From an uncultured Oscillospiraceae bacterium (GTDB taxonomy: Bacteria; Bacillota; Clostridia; Oscillospirales; Acutalibacteraceae): a stretch of DNA of 60,693 nt. This document shows positions 17,024 through 24,704 of the stretch, in pieces (within the stretch, counting starts at the first letter, position 1; every line of letters begins with the position of its first letter). The DNA lies in assembly GCA_900543555.1 (NCBI GenBank), contig UQRL01000009.1, positions 1 through 60,693 on the forward strand, in the 5' to 3' direction. The notes beneath the pieces were generated by a model. It saw nothing but the letters and a program-made list of their open reading frames with translations, was not told where the DNA came from and ran no database searches. A program made the translations under genes and the position numbers.

Positions 17024-18190
17024 TTATTGAATGACCCGCACTTTCACAATGGGCTCCAAAGCGCGCAGGGCGTCCACGGCGGCAGGGGAAAGGTCTCCAG
17101 ATACATCCAAAATGGTGTAGGCGTATTCCCCTTTGGACTTGCTTTGCATGTTTTCAATGTTGATGCCCGCTTCCCCGCAGGTAGAGGCGAACAGAGCAAT
17201 GGTATTGGGCACGTTTTTGTGGATGATGCAGATGCGCTTTGTGCCGGCTTCCCGCGCCATAGAGATAGAGGGCAGGTTTACCGAGTTGAGGATGTTGCCG
17301 TTCTCCAAATAGTCCTTGATCTGGTCCACGGCCATCACGGCGCAGTTGTCCTCGCTTTCCGGAGTGGAGGCGCCCAAGTGGGGAAGGGCCACAATGCCCT
17401 CTGTCCCCAGCATGCTGTCTGTGGGGAAGTCCGTGGCGTAGGCCGCCACCTTTCCTTTCTCCAGGGCTTCCAGTAGGGCGGGGGAATCCACCAAGGCCCC
17501 TCGCGCAAAGTTTAGAATGCGCACCCCGTCCTTCATTTTCTGAATGGAGTCCCCATTCACCATGCCCTTAGTGTCCTTGGTTTGGGGCAGATGCAGGGTG
17601 ATGTAATCACACTTGGCATAAATTTCATCCAAAGAGAGGGAGCGGTGCACTGCGCTGGACAGATGCCAGGCGTGCTCCACCGAGAGATAGGGGTCATAGC
17701 CATAGACTTCCATGCCCAGCTGGCTGGCGGCGTTGGCTACCAGGATGCCAATGGCGCCCAGGCCCACCACGCCCAGGGCCTTGCCCTGGATTTCCGGCCC
17801 GGCGAACTGGCTCTTGCCCTTCTCAATCAGCTTTTCCACCTGGTCCCCTTGGCCTTTCAAGGTTTTTACCCAGTCCATGGCCGGGGCAATCCTCCGGGAG
17901 GTGAGCAGCAGGGCGCAGAGCACCAGTTCCTTCACCGCGTTGGCGTTGGCGCCCGGGGTGTTGAACACCACAATGCCCTTTTCCAGGCATTTGTCTACAG
18001 GGATGTTGTTCACACCGGCCCCCGCCCGGGCGATGGCCAGCAGGTTCTCGCCCAGCTCCATGTCGTGCATGGCAGCGGAACGCACCAAGATGCCGTCGGG
18101 ATTCTCAATTTCCGGGGAAAAGGTGTAGGCCTCTCCCAGGCGTTTGGTGCCCACCGGGCTGATCTTGTTCAGGCATAATATCTTATACAT
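17024..18190 (-). CDS. serA: D-3-phosphoglycerate dehydrogenase with ACT domain
   Basis: First step of serine synthesis: NAD-dependent oxidation of 3-phosphoglycerate. It is 388 residues, with the Rossmann motif GVVGLGAIG, catalytic Arg in NFARGALVDSP, His in ALPHLGAST and a C-terminal ACT domain (about 315-388), usually the serine-feedback site. The acidic position of the triad reads DFPTDS rather than the common DVFxxEP. The ATG at 18190 has AAGGAGC upstream. It follows serC by 17 bases. No serB is nearby. Confidence 0.92.
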   Translation of the reverse strand: MYKILCLNKISPVGTKRLGEAYTFSPEIENPDGILVRSAAMHDMELGENLLAIARAGAGVNNIPVDKCLEKGIVVFNTPGANANAVKELVLCALLLTSRRIAPAMDWVKTLKGQGDQVEKLIEKGKSQFAGPEIQGKALGVVGLGAIGILVANAASQLGMEVYGYDPYLSVEHAWHLSSAVHRSLSLDEIYAKCDYITLHLPQTKDTKGMVNGDSIQKMKDGVRILNFARGALVDSPALLEALEKGKVAAYATDFPTDSMLGTEGIVALPHLGASTPESEDNCAVMAVDQIKDYLENGNILNSVNLPSISMAREAGTKRICIIHKNVPNTIALFASTCGEAGINIENMQSKSKGEYAYTILDVSGDLSPAAVDALRALEPIVKVRVIQ

Positions 18191-18207
18191 GGGGGTTAGC
18201 TCCTTCC

Positions 18208-19293
18208 TCACTTGTTCTCCATTTCAAATTTCTTCATAAACTCTACCAGCTTTGCAACGCCCTCTTCCGGCATGGCGTTGTAGATGGAGGCCCGCATGCC
18301 GCCTACGCTGCGGTGGCCCTTCAAGTTGACAAAGCCCGCGTCCGTGCTCTCTTTAACGAACTTGGCGTCCAGGTCCTTGTCGCCGGTGACAAAGGTCACG
18401 TTCATAATGGAGCGGTCCGCCTTGCCGGCGCAGCCCTTAAACAGGGAAGAGCTGTCCAGAAAATCATAGAGAAGCTGGGCTTTGCGCACATTGCGCTCCT
18501 CCATTTTTTCCAGCCCGCCGATGTCGTTTTTGATCCATTCCAACACCAGCTTGCAGATGTAAATGGGCCAGCAGGGGGGCGTGTTGTACATGGAGTCGTT
18601 CTCCGCCATAGTCTTGTAGTTGAACATGGTGGGGGTGCACTCCATGGGCTCACCCAGCAGGTCTTCCCGCACAATCACAATGGTCAGGCCGGCAGGAGCC
18701 ACGTTTTTCTGGGCGCCGGCATACAGCAGGCCAAATTTGCTCACATCAATGGGCTTGGAGAGAATGCAGGAGGAAATATCCGCCACCAGGGGCACGCTGC
18801 CGGTGTCGGGCAGCTGGTGCCACACCGTGCCGTAGATGGTGTTGTTCATGCAGATGTGGAAGTAATCCGCGTCAGGCCGGAACTCCTTGGGATCCAGCGC
18901 TGGAATGCGGGAGAAATTGTCCTCTTTGGAAGAGGCCACCGCCTTTACGTCCCCATAGCGGGCCGCTTCTTTATAGGCCTTGGTAGAGAACTGGCCGGAA
19001 AGCACATAATCCGCTTTGCCAGATTTCACCATCAGGTTCATGGGCACTGCCGCAAACTGGGAGGAGGCCCCGCCCTGCAGAAACAGCACCTTGTAGTTCT
19101 CAGGAATGCCCATCACTTCCCGCCAAAGGGCCTGGGCTTCCTGGTAGATATCCATAAACACCTTGGAGCGGTGGGACATCTCCATCACAGACTGCCCGCT
19201 GCCCTGATAATCCATCATTTCTGCGGCAGCCTTCTGCAGCACGGCCTCCGGCAGCATGGAAGGGCCTGCGGAGAAATTGTATACGCGAGACAT
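18208..19293 (-). CDS. serC: Phosphoserine aminotransferase
   Basis: PLP enzyme converting 3-phosphohydroxypyruvate to phosphoserine, the step after SerA; it forms an operon with serA. It is 361 residues, the family length. Family motifs are visible: VYNFSAGPSMLPE at the N-terminus and the PLP lysine K196 in AGAQKNVAPAG. The ATG at 19293 is preceded by GAGGAGG; the longer frame upstream lies in the leader and promoter. Confidence 0.95.
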   Translation of the reverse strand: MSRVYNFSAGPSMLPEAVLQKAAAEMMDYQGSGQSVMEMSHRSKVFMDIYQEAQALWREVMGIPENYKVLFLQGGASSQFAAVPMNLMVKSGKADYVLSGQFSTKAYKEAARYGDVKAVASSKEDNFSRIPALDPKEFRPDADYFHICMNNTIYGTVWHQLPDTGSVPLVADISSCILSKPIDVSKFGLLYAGAQKNVAPAGLTIVIVREDLLGEPMECTPTMFNYKTMAENDSMYNTPPCWPIYICKLVLEWIKNDIGGLEKMEERNVRKAQLLYDFLDSSSLFKGCAGKADRSIMNVTFVTGDKDLDAKFVKESTDAGFVNLKGHRSVGGMRASIYNAMPEEGVAKLVEFMKKFEMENK

Positions 19294-19357
19294 ACGCTTT
19301 ACCTCCTCTGAATATCCTGGGCGTTTTACCCATGTAAATTGATAAAATATTTTCCCT

Positions 19358-19386
19358 ATTATAACGGCTCTTTTCGGCAAATGCAA
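19358..19386 (-). promoter_or_regulatory. Promoter of serC-serA
   Basis: On the minus strand TTGCAT (19386-19381), a 17-base spacer and TATAAT (19363-19358). It gives a leader of about 58 bases. Confidence 0.8.
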
Positions 19387-19446
19387 GGAAAAAAGTGATT
19401 TTTTTACAAAATCTTTTGTTTTGTCCGTCAGTGAAAAAATATTTTT

Positions 19447-19475
19447 GACAATGTCTCTGTATCAGAGACATTGTC
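19447..19475. promoter_or_regulatory. 29-bp perfect dyad in the serC / hydrogenase intergenic region
   Basis: GACAATGTCTCTG (19447-19459) and its exact reverse complement (19463-19475) are separated by TAT. It lacks a T-run, so it looks more like a protein-binding dyad or a dispersed palindromic repeat than a terminator. The rest of 19294-19753 holds the two divergent promoters and a G/C-rich leader, and no gene I can support. Confidence 0.45.
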
Positions 19476-19603
19476 CCTGTGGACGGTACCCTTAAGAAAC
19501 GCTGTTGTATCCTCCCGCAGGTGGTTTCTTGGTTGAACTGCTGGATAGCTGGGGGGATTCGCAGACCCTTTTAAAGAAATCAAGGAGATTTCAACGAAAA
19601 TGT

Positions 19604-19632
19604 TTGTGTTTGAAAGGGAATTATGGTATAAT
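19604..19632 (+). promoter_or_regulatory. Promoter of the hydrogenase operon
   Basis: TTGTGT (19604-19609), a 17-base spacer and TATAAT (19627-19632). The leader is about 115 bases and has complementary G- and C-rich runs around a CCTCATATGTATGAGG hairpin. Confidence 0.7.
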
Positions 19633-19753
19633 GATTTACAACGCAATCCGCGCAGCGGGGGTGGGGTGGAGTCCTTCCCCCCTCATATGTATGAGGCAGG
19701 GGTGTCCCCCAGCCCGCCTTTTGGGAAAAGGATGACGCACAGGAGGAAATTTT

Positions 19754-20104
19754 ATGAAGGTAAAGGACATTGTGGAGATCCTGAAGTGCCAGGTGCTCAA
19801 CGAGGCCAACATGGAGGAGGAGGTCAAAACCGCCTGCGGCAGCGACATGATGAGCGACGTGCTGGCTTTTGTAAAAGACCAGTCCGTGCTGCTTACCGGC
19901 CTGATGAACCCCCAGGTGGTGCGCACGGCCGAAATGATGGACATGCACTGCATCGTGTTCGTCCGGGGAAAGAAAATCGACCCCAATGTGGTGGCCCTGG
20001 CCCGGCAGAAAGAGATCACCGTGCTGGCATCCCCTTACAGGATGTTTACGGCCTGCGGGCTGTTGTATTCCAATGGGCTGCGGGGAGGTTGTGAAATTCG
20101 ATGA
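19754..20104 (+). CDS. DRTGG domain protein (first copy)
   Basis: A 116-residue single-domain protein of the DRTGG family, a small alpha/beta ligand-sensing fold often found beside CBS domains. Such genes recur at the head of clostridial [FeFe]-hydrogenase operons, but their ligand is not established. AGGAGGAAA precedes the ATG. The stop overlaps the next start (ATGA at 20101-20104), indicating translational coupling with the HATPase gene. A second DRTGG gene lies at 21913. A regulatory or energy-sensing role is inferred from context. Confidence 0.8.
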   Translation: MKVKDIVEILKCQVLNEANMEEEVKTACGSDMMSDVLAFVKDQSVLLTGLMNPQVVRTAEMMDMHCIVFVRGKKIDPNVVALARQKEITVLASPYRMFTACGLLYSNGLRGGCEIR

Positions 20105-20541
20105 GCATGCTGCATTTGACCTATCAGGTGCCTGGGGACGATTTCACCCGGGCGGGAGAGGCCTCTGGAGACGTGAAGCACAAGCTGAAGAAGCTCGGCT
20201 ACGAGCCGGACGCGGTGCGCCGTGTGTCCATTGCCATGTATGAAGGGGAAATTAACATGGTCATCCACGCCAACGGGGGAGAGGCCGTTGTGGACATCGA
20301 CCCAGACCGGGTGGACATTGTCCTGAAGGATACGGGCCCCGGCATTGCGGATGTGGAGCAGGCCATGCAGGCCGGCTGGTCCACCGCCCCGGACAACGTG
20401 CGGGCCCTGGGATTTGGCGCCGGTATGGGCCTGCCCAATATGAAAAAGTATTCCGATGAGATGAAAATAGACTCCGTTGTGGGAGAGGGCACTACGGTGA
20501 CCATGACGGTGTTCCCGGGAAGAAAAGAGGAAGGAAGATAA
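20101..20541 (+). CDS. RsbW-like anti-sigma-type ATPase
   Basis: A 146-residue HATPase_c domain protein with the GHKL N-box-like EGEINMVIHA, the G1 box DTGPGI, and the G2 region GFGAGMGLPNMKKY. It resembles anti-sigma-factor kinases (RsbW/SpoIIAB) and has no transmembrane or sensor domain. It is coupled to the DRTGG gene upstream and lies 43 bases before the hydrogenase-like sensor. It may phosphorylate or sequester a regulator in response to redox state; the partner is not visible here. Confidence 0.8.
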   Translation: MSMLHLTYQVPGDDFTRAGEASGDVKHKLKKLGYEPDAVRRVSIAMYEGEINMVIHANGGEAVVDIDPDRVDIVLKDTGPGIADVEQAMQAGWSTAPDNVRALGFGAGMGLPNMKKYSDEMKIDSVVGEGTTVTMTVFPGRKEEGR

Positions 20542-20584
20542 CGGGCGCCCTCTCCGCGTTTTCTTCTTAGGGAGGTACGCAACC

Positions 20585-21916
20585 GTGGCTGAATTCTACC
20601 ATTCCGTCACACTGAACGAGGAAAAGTGTGTTGGCTGCACCAACTGCATCAAGCGCTGCCCCACCGAGGCCATCCGGGTTCGGGGGGGCAAAGCGGTCAT
20701 CGCCAGCGAGCGCTGTATCGACTGCGGCGAGTGCATCCGCATTTGTCCCCATCACGCCAAGCGGGCCCGGCACGGCCACCTTTCCCAGCTCAGTGACTTT
20801 ACTTATACCATCGCCCTGCCTGCGCCGTCCCTGTACGGGCAGTTTAACAATTTAGATGACATCGACTATGTGCTCACCGGCTTGAAGGAATTGGGCTTCG
20901 ATGACGTGTTCGAGGTCTCCCGGGCTGCCGAGCTGGTCAGTGAGGCCACTCGGAAGCTGATGGATGCTGGCGCCTTGAAGCGGCCGGTCATCAGCTCAGC
21001 CTGCCCCGCCGTGGTGCGGCTGATCCGGGTGCGGTTTCCTGACTTGTGCGACCATGTGCTGCCCTTGAAATCCCCCATGGAGACGGCGGCGGCCCTGGCC
21101 AAACAGGAGGCCATGAAGAAGACCGGCCTGCCGGAAGAGCAGATCGGCTGCTTCTTTCTCACCCCCTGCCCCGCCAAGGTGACGGACATCGAGATGCCCC
21201 TGGGCATAGAGAAGTCCCAGGTGGATGGCGCCATCGCCATCAGTGAGGTCTTCCCGGTCCTCTCCCACAAGATGGACCATTTGGAGAAAGTGGAACCACT
21301 GGCCAACTCCGGCATCATCGGGGTAGGCTGGTCCACCAGCGGGGGAGAGGCAGCCGCACTTCTCAACGAAAAATATTTGGCTGCTGACGGCATTGAGAAC
21401 GTCATCCGGGTCTTAGAGGAGATTGAGGACGAGCGCATTGGCGATCTGGACTTTATCGAGCTCAATGCCTGTTCCGGCGGCTGCGTGGGCGGGGTGCTTT
21501 GCGTGGAGAACCCCTATGTGGCCAAAGCCCGCATTCAGCGGCTGCGGAAATATCTTCCGGTCTCTCAAAACCACTTAAAGGGCGGGCCTGTGCCGGATCT
21601 GATGGAATGGCAAGAGGCCTTGGAGTTCTCCGATGTGCTCACCCTCTCCAACGACCTGAAAGAAGCCATGCAGATGATGGTGAAGATCGACCAGATCGAG
21701 CAGGAATTTCCCGGCCTGGATTGCGGCGCCTGCGGTGCCCCCACTTGCCGGGCGTTTGCTGAGGATGTTGTGCGGGGCATGTGCAAGGAGACCGAGTGCA
21801 TCTTTGTCTACCGCAAGAGGATGAAGAATCTTGCCAGCACCCTTTCGGAACTGGAGGAGAGCATGGGGCGCTTTCCCCGGGAGGAGCCTGGCCCCACAGA
21901 GGAGGAATTGAAATGA
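20585..21916 (+). CDS. Putative sensory [FeFe]-hydrogenase-like iron-sulfur protein
   Basis: A 443-residue protein: two N-terminal [4Fe-4S] ferredoxin motifs (about 17-28 and 48-59), a hydrogenase large-subunit C-terminal domain, then an extra Fe-S motif (CGACGAPTC, about 380-390) and a short coiled tail. The four H-cluster-type cysteines are present (C140, C195, C296, C300). The first loop reads SSACP, with Ala139 where catalytic enzymes have the proton-relay Cys, as reported for the sensory HydS type. The GGGQ motif is also absent. Start is a GTG at 20585 with GGGAGG upstream. Sensing or electron relay is more likely than bulk H2 turnover. Confidence 0.75.
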   Translation: MAEFYHSVTLNEEKCVGCTNCIKRCPTEAIRVRGGKAVIASERCIDCGECIRICPHHAKRARHGHLSQLSDFTYTIALPAPSLYGQFNNLDDIDYVLTGLKELGFDDVFEVSRAAELVSEATRKLMDAGALKRPVISSACPAVVRLIRVRFPDLCDHVLPLKSPMETAAALAKQEAMKKTGLPEEQIGCFFLTPCPAKVTDIEMPLGIEKSQVDGAIAISEVFPVLSHKMDHLEKVEPLANSGIIGVGWSTSGGEAAALLNEKYLAADGIENVIRVLEEIEDERIGDLDFIELNACSGGCVGGVLCVENPYVAKARIQRLRKYLPVSQNHLKGGPVPDLMEWQEALEFSDVLTLSNDLKEAMQMMVKIDQIEQEFPGLDCGACGAPTCRAFAEDVVRGMCKETECIFVYRKRMKNLASTLSELEESMGRFPREEPGPTEEELK

Positions 21917-22245
21917 CCGCGAAGGAAATCGCCGCCGCCTGCGGCTGGAACCTGCTGGCCGGCGGGGAGGGCGAGGACAACCAAGCCGATGGCTGTTATG
22001 TAGGGGACCTGCTCAGCTGGGTGATGGCAAGAGCCCAGTCGGGCAATGTATGGATTACCGTCATGGGGAATGTGAATGCCATTGCGGTGGCAACCCTGAC
22101 GGATGTGTGCTGCATTGTCCTGACGGAAAATGCGGCCCTGGACGCTGACGCGGCCAAAAAAGCGGAGATGCAGGGCATCCCCGTATACGGCTGTGCCGCC
22201 AACAGTTATGAGACGGCCATCCAGGTCCACCAGTTGCTGCAATGA
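21913..22245 (+). CDS. DRTGG domain protein (second copy)
   Basis: A 110-residue DRTGG-family protein. The ATG at 21913 overlaps the stop of the sensor gene (ATGA) and its own stop overlaps the PHP gene start, so three genes are translationally coupled. It is only distantly similar to the first copy at 19754, but shares the pattern of a short helix, then a hydrophobic strand and an Ala-rich helix. A longer frame starting at 21781 runs inside the upstream gene and lacks a ribosome site. Function unknown beyond its constant place in hydrogenase loci. Confidence 0.75.
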   Translation: MTAKEIAAACGWNLLAGGEGEDNQADGCYVGDLLSWVMARAQSGNVWITVMGNVNAIAVATLTDVCCIVLTENAALDADAAKKAEMQGIPVYGCAANSYETAIQVHQLLQ

Positions 22246-22961
22246 AAGAGTATCATTACGATTTTCACATCCACTCGTGCCTTTCTCCCTGCGGCGACAG
22301 CGACATGACTCCCAACAATCTGGTGCAGATGGCACTGCTTTCCGGCTGTGATATCATAGCCTTGACGGACCACAATACCTGCCGCAACGTCCCCGCCGCC
22401 ATGGAGGCGGGGGAGAGCGCCGGGCTGCTGGTCATTCCCGGCATGGAGCTGTGCACGTCCGAGGAGGCCCATGTGGTGTGCCTTTTCGAGACGCTGGAAG
22501 GCGCCCTGGCCTTCGACCGCTATGTGTATGAAAACATGCCCCATGTGAAAAACCGGCCGGAGATTTTTGGGCAGCAGCCCATTCTCAACGGGGAGGATGA
22601 ACAGGTGGGAGAGGAGGAGAACCTGCTGCTTGTCTCTTCCTTCATCGGGGTGGACCAGGTGGTTTCCCTGACGGGGGAATATGGCGGGGTGGCCTTCCCG
22701 GCCCATGTGAACCGGGACTCCTACAGCGTCATCGCCTCCTTGGGAGCGATCCCCCCGGAGGCCGGGTTTACCGCTGCGGAAGTGACCCGGGACTGCGGCC
22801 TGGAAGCGTTTCAGGTCCTCCATCCGGAGCTTGCGGGCCTTTCAATTTTCCGCAGCTCAGACGCCCATTATCTGGAAAGCCTGGCAGGCGACCCGTGGAG
22901 CATTTCTCTGCCAGAGCGTTCCGCTTCAGCGGTGCTGAACGCGGTGCGCGGCTTTTATTGA
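22242..22961 (+). CDS. PHP domain phosphoesterase
   Basis: A 239-residue metal-dependent PHP protein related to TrpH/YciV. Metal-binding motifs visible: DFHIHSCLSPCG near the N-terminus, LTDHNT (about 42-47), a Glu in IPGMELCTSEE, and RSSDAHY near the C-terminus. The substrate is unknown; related enzymes hydrolyse nucleotides or short oligonucleotides. It is coupled to the DRTGG gene by ATGA overlap and ends the first half of the hydrogenase locus. Confidence 0.85.
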   Translation: MKEYHYDFHIHSCLSPCGDSDMTPNNLVQMALLSGCDIIALTDHNTCRNVPAAMEAGESAGLLVIPGMELCTSEEAHVVCLFETLEGALAFDRYVYENMPHVKNRPEIFGQQPILNGEDEQVGEEENLLLVSSFIGVDQVVSLTGEYGGVAFPAHVNRDSYSVIASLGAIPPEAGFTAAEVTRDCGLEAFQVLHPELAGLSIFRSSDAHYLESLAGDPWSISLPERSASAVLNAVRGFY

Positions 22962-23012
22962 AACCCAGGATATTGATATTCTGGTAATTATTTATGGAAT
23001 GGGGAGATGTTT

Positions 23013-23056
23013 TCGACAATTATTTGTCAATGCAACAGCTTTAATTCTAAAATAGA
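23013..23056 (+). promoter_or_regulatory. Internal promoter with two operator-like dyads (hydC-hydA half)
   Basis: TTGTCA (23024-23029), an 18-base spacer and TAAAAT (23048-23053). A GACAA/TTGTC dyad (about 23015-23028) overlaps the -35 and a perfect AATTCTA/TAGAATT dyad (about 23043-23059) overlaps the -10. The layout suggests repression of hydCBA separately from the upstream genes. A G/C-rich long-loop repeat (GCCCGCCGG/CCGGCGGGC) follows before the start codon. Confidence 0.5.
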
Positions 23057-23168
23057 ATTATAATGCCCGCCGGTTTTGCTATAGTTTATTCGATGCTTTT
23101 CCGGCGGGCCTTTGTGTCCCGCCACAGGGCAACCATTAAAATCCTACAATATATTGGGAGGAAAAACC

Positions 23169-23666
23169 ATGCAAAAGCGTATCAGTAATTTGCCGTTTCA
23201 TGATACTCCCGAGCAGGCGCAAAAGCTCGATGCGGTCATCGAAAGCCTGAAGGACCAGCCCGGCGCTGTAATGCCCGCGCTGCATCAGGCCCAGGACATC
23301 TATGGCTATCTGCCCATCGAGGTCCAGGAGAAGATCGCCAAGGGCCTGGGTGTCTCTTTGGAAGAGGTCTACGGCGTTTCCACCTTCTATTCCCAGTTTG
23401 CCCTCACCCCCAAGGGCCGCAACCACATTTCGGTGTGCTTGGGAACAGCCTGCTATGTCAAAGGCGCTGACAAGGTGCTGGAGCGCATTACAGAAAAGCT
23501 GGGAATTCAGCCGGAAGAATGTACAGAGGACGGGGCCTTTTCCCTTACAGCCTGCCGGTGCATCGGCGCCTGCGGCCTGGCCCCTGTTATGACAGTGAAC
23601 GATGAGGTGTACGGCCGCCTGGTCCCAGAGGATGTGGACAGCATTCTGGCCCAGTATATGGCGTAA
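23169..23666 (+). CDS. hydC: NADH-dependent bifurcating hydrogenase subunit, NuoE-like
   Basis: A 165-residue thioredoxin-like [2Fe-2S] protein of the NuoE/24-kDa family, the small subunit of HydABC. Its four cluster cysteines are in CLGTACYVKG (about 90-95) and CRCIGACGLAP (about 128-134). In bifurcating hydrogenases this subunit passes electrons between the flavin subunit and HydA. GGGAGG precedes the ATG at 23169, and an internal promoter lies upstream. Symbol given by analogy with Thermotoga and Acetobacterium hydABC. Confidence 0.85.
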   Translation: MQKRISNLPFHDTPEQAQKLDAVIESLKDQPGAVMPALHQAQDIYGYLPIEVQEKIAKGLGVSLEEVYGVSTFYSQFALTPKGRNHISVCLGTACYVKGADKVLERITEKLGIQPEECTEDGAFSLTACRCIGACGLAPVMTVNDEVYGRLVPEDVDSILAQYMA

Positions 23667-23672
23667 ACAGCC

Positions 23673-24260
23673 ATGCGTGAGCTTTCTCTCAATGTGATGG
23701 ACATTGCCCAGAATTCCATCTCTGCGGGGGCCTCTCTCATCACCCTTACGGTGGAGGAGGACCGCCTGGCAGATACGCTCTCCATCTCGGTGGAGGACAA
23801 CGGGAAGGGCATGTCCCCTGAGACGGTTCAAAAGGTCATCGACCCCTTTTACACCACCCGCACTACCCGCAGCGTGGGATTGGGGGTTCCCCTCTTTAAA
23901 ATGGAGGCGGAGATGACCGGAGGCAGCTTCCAAATTGATTCAACGCTGGGGAAGGGCACTGTCCTTACGGCGGTGTTTAAGCCCTCCAGTGTGGACATGA
24001 TCCCGCTGGGGGATATCAACGGCACCGTGCAGCTGCTGATTTCCTGCAACCCCGGCTTGGACTTTATCTTCCACCGCACCCTTCGGGATGAAAAGGGAGA
24101 GCGGCGGGAGTTCACCTTGGAAACCACCGAGCTTCGCCAGGTTCTGGGGGAGGATGTTCCCCTGGATACCCCCGACGTGGTCCTGTGGATCAAGGACTAC
24201 CTGAGCGAGCAGACCGCAGAGCTTTTAGAGCCCGGCTCCACCCAGGCAGAAGAGACCTGA
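23673..24260 (+). CDS. HATPase-domain protein of the hydrogenase locus
   Basis: A 195-residue GHKL ATPase-like protein without sensor or membrane regions. It shows an N-box (NVMDIAQNS), a G1 box (VEDNGKGM) and a G2-like segment (SVGLGVPLFKMEAE), followed by a ~75-residue C-terminal extension I cannot assign. It starts 6 bases after hydC. Such genes lie between the NuoE-like and 2Fe-2S genes in many clostridial hydrogenase operons; their role is not established. Confidence 0.75.
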   Translation: MRELSLNVMDIAQNSISAGASLITLTVEEDRLADTLSISVEDNGKGMSPETVQKVIDPFYTTRTTRSVGLGVPLFKMEAEMTGGSFQIDSTLGKGTVLTAVFKPSSVDMIPLGDINGTVQLLISCNPGLDFIFHRTLRDEKGERREFTLETTELRQVLGEDVPLDTPDVVLWIKDYLSEQTAELLEPGSTQAEET

Positions 24261-24308
24261 GATTGAAAATCAACTCCTTTATTTTACCGGAAAGGAATGG
24301 TCAGTAGC

Positions 24309-24689
24309 ATGAAATCGTTAGCGGAACTCAAGGCAATTCGCGATAAGACCCGGGCTTCCGTCACTCTGCGCGAAAACGCGGAGGCTGGCACCCGCGTGAT
24401 GGTGGGCATGGCTACCTGCGGCATTGCTGCAGGCGCCCGTCCCGTGCTTAACGCCTTTGTGGAGGAGGTGGCCAAGCGCGGCCTGCAGGACGTGATGGTC
24501 ACCCAGACCGGCTGCATTGGCATCTGCCAGTATGAGCCTGTTGTAGAGGTAGTCACCCCCGGCCAGGAAAAGGTGACCTATGTGAAGATGACCCCCGAAA
24601 AGGCCGTCCGAGTTGTGAACGACCACCTTGTGAACGGCAATGTGGTATCGGAATACACCATTGGAGCCAATGCCATCGGAGCCAAATAA
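24309..24689 (+). CDS. [2Fe-2S] thioredoxin-like ferredoxin
   Basis: A 126-residue thioredoxin-like [2Fe-2S] protein. Cysteines fit the cluster pattern: one in GMATCGIAAGA and two in QTGCIGICQYEP; the fourth expected position is Ala (CGIAAG rather than CGxxxC), which is worth noting. It closely resembles the N-terminal domain of HydB that follows 15 bases later, so it may be an auxiliary electron carrier. AAGGA lies 12 bases before the ATG at 24309 and abuts the alternative ATG at 24297. Confidence 0.75.
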   Translation: MKSLAELKAIRDKTRASVTLRENAEAGTRVMVGMATCGIAAGARPVLNAFVEEVAKRGLQDVMVTQTGCIGICQYEPVVEVVTPGQEKVTYVKMTPEKAVRVVNDHLVNGNVVSEYTIGANAIGAK

Positions 24690-24704
24690 TAAGGAGGGAA
24701 AGGA

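Noticed and set aside
19428..19646. A 72-codon minus-strand ORF crossing the dyad upstream of serC
   Set aside because: No ribosome site; part of its coding is just the palindrome read as codons, and it overlaps the plus-strand hydrogenase promoter.
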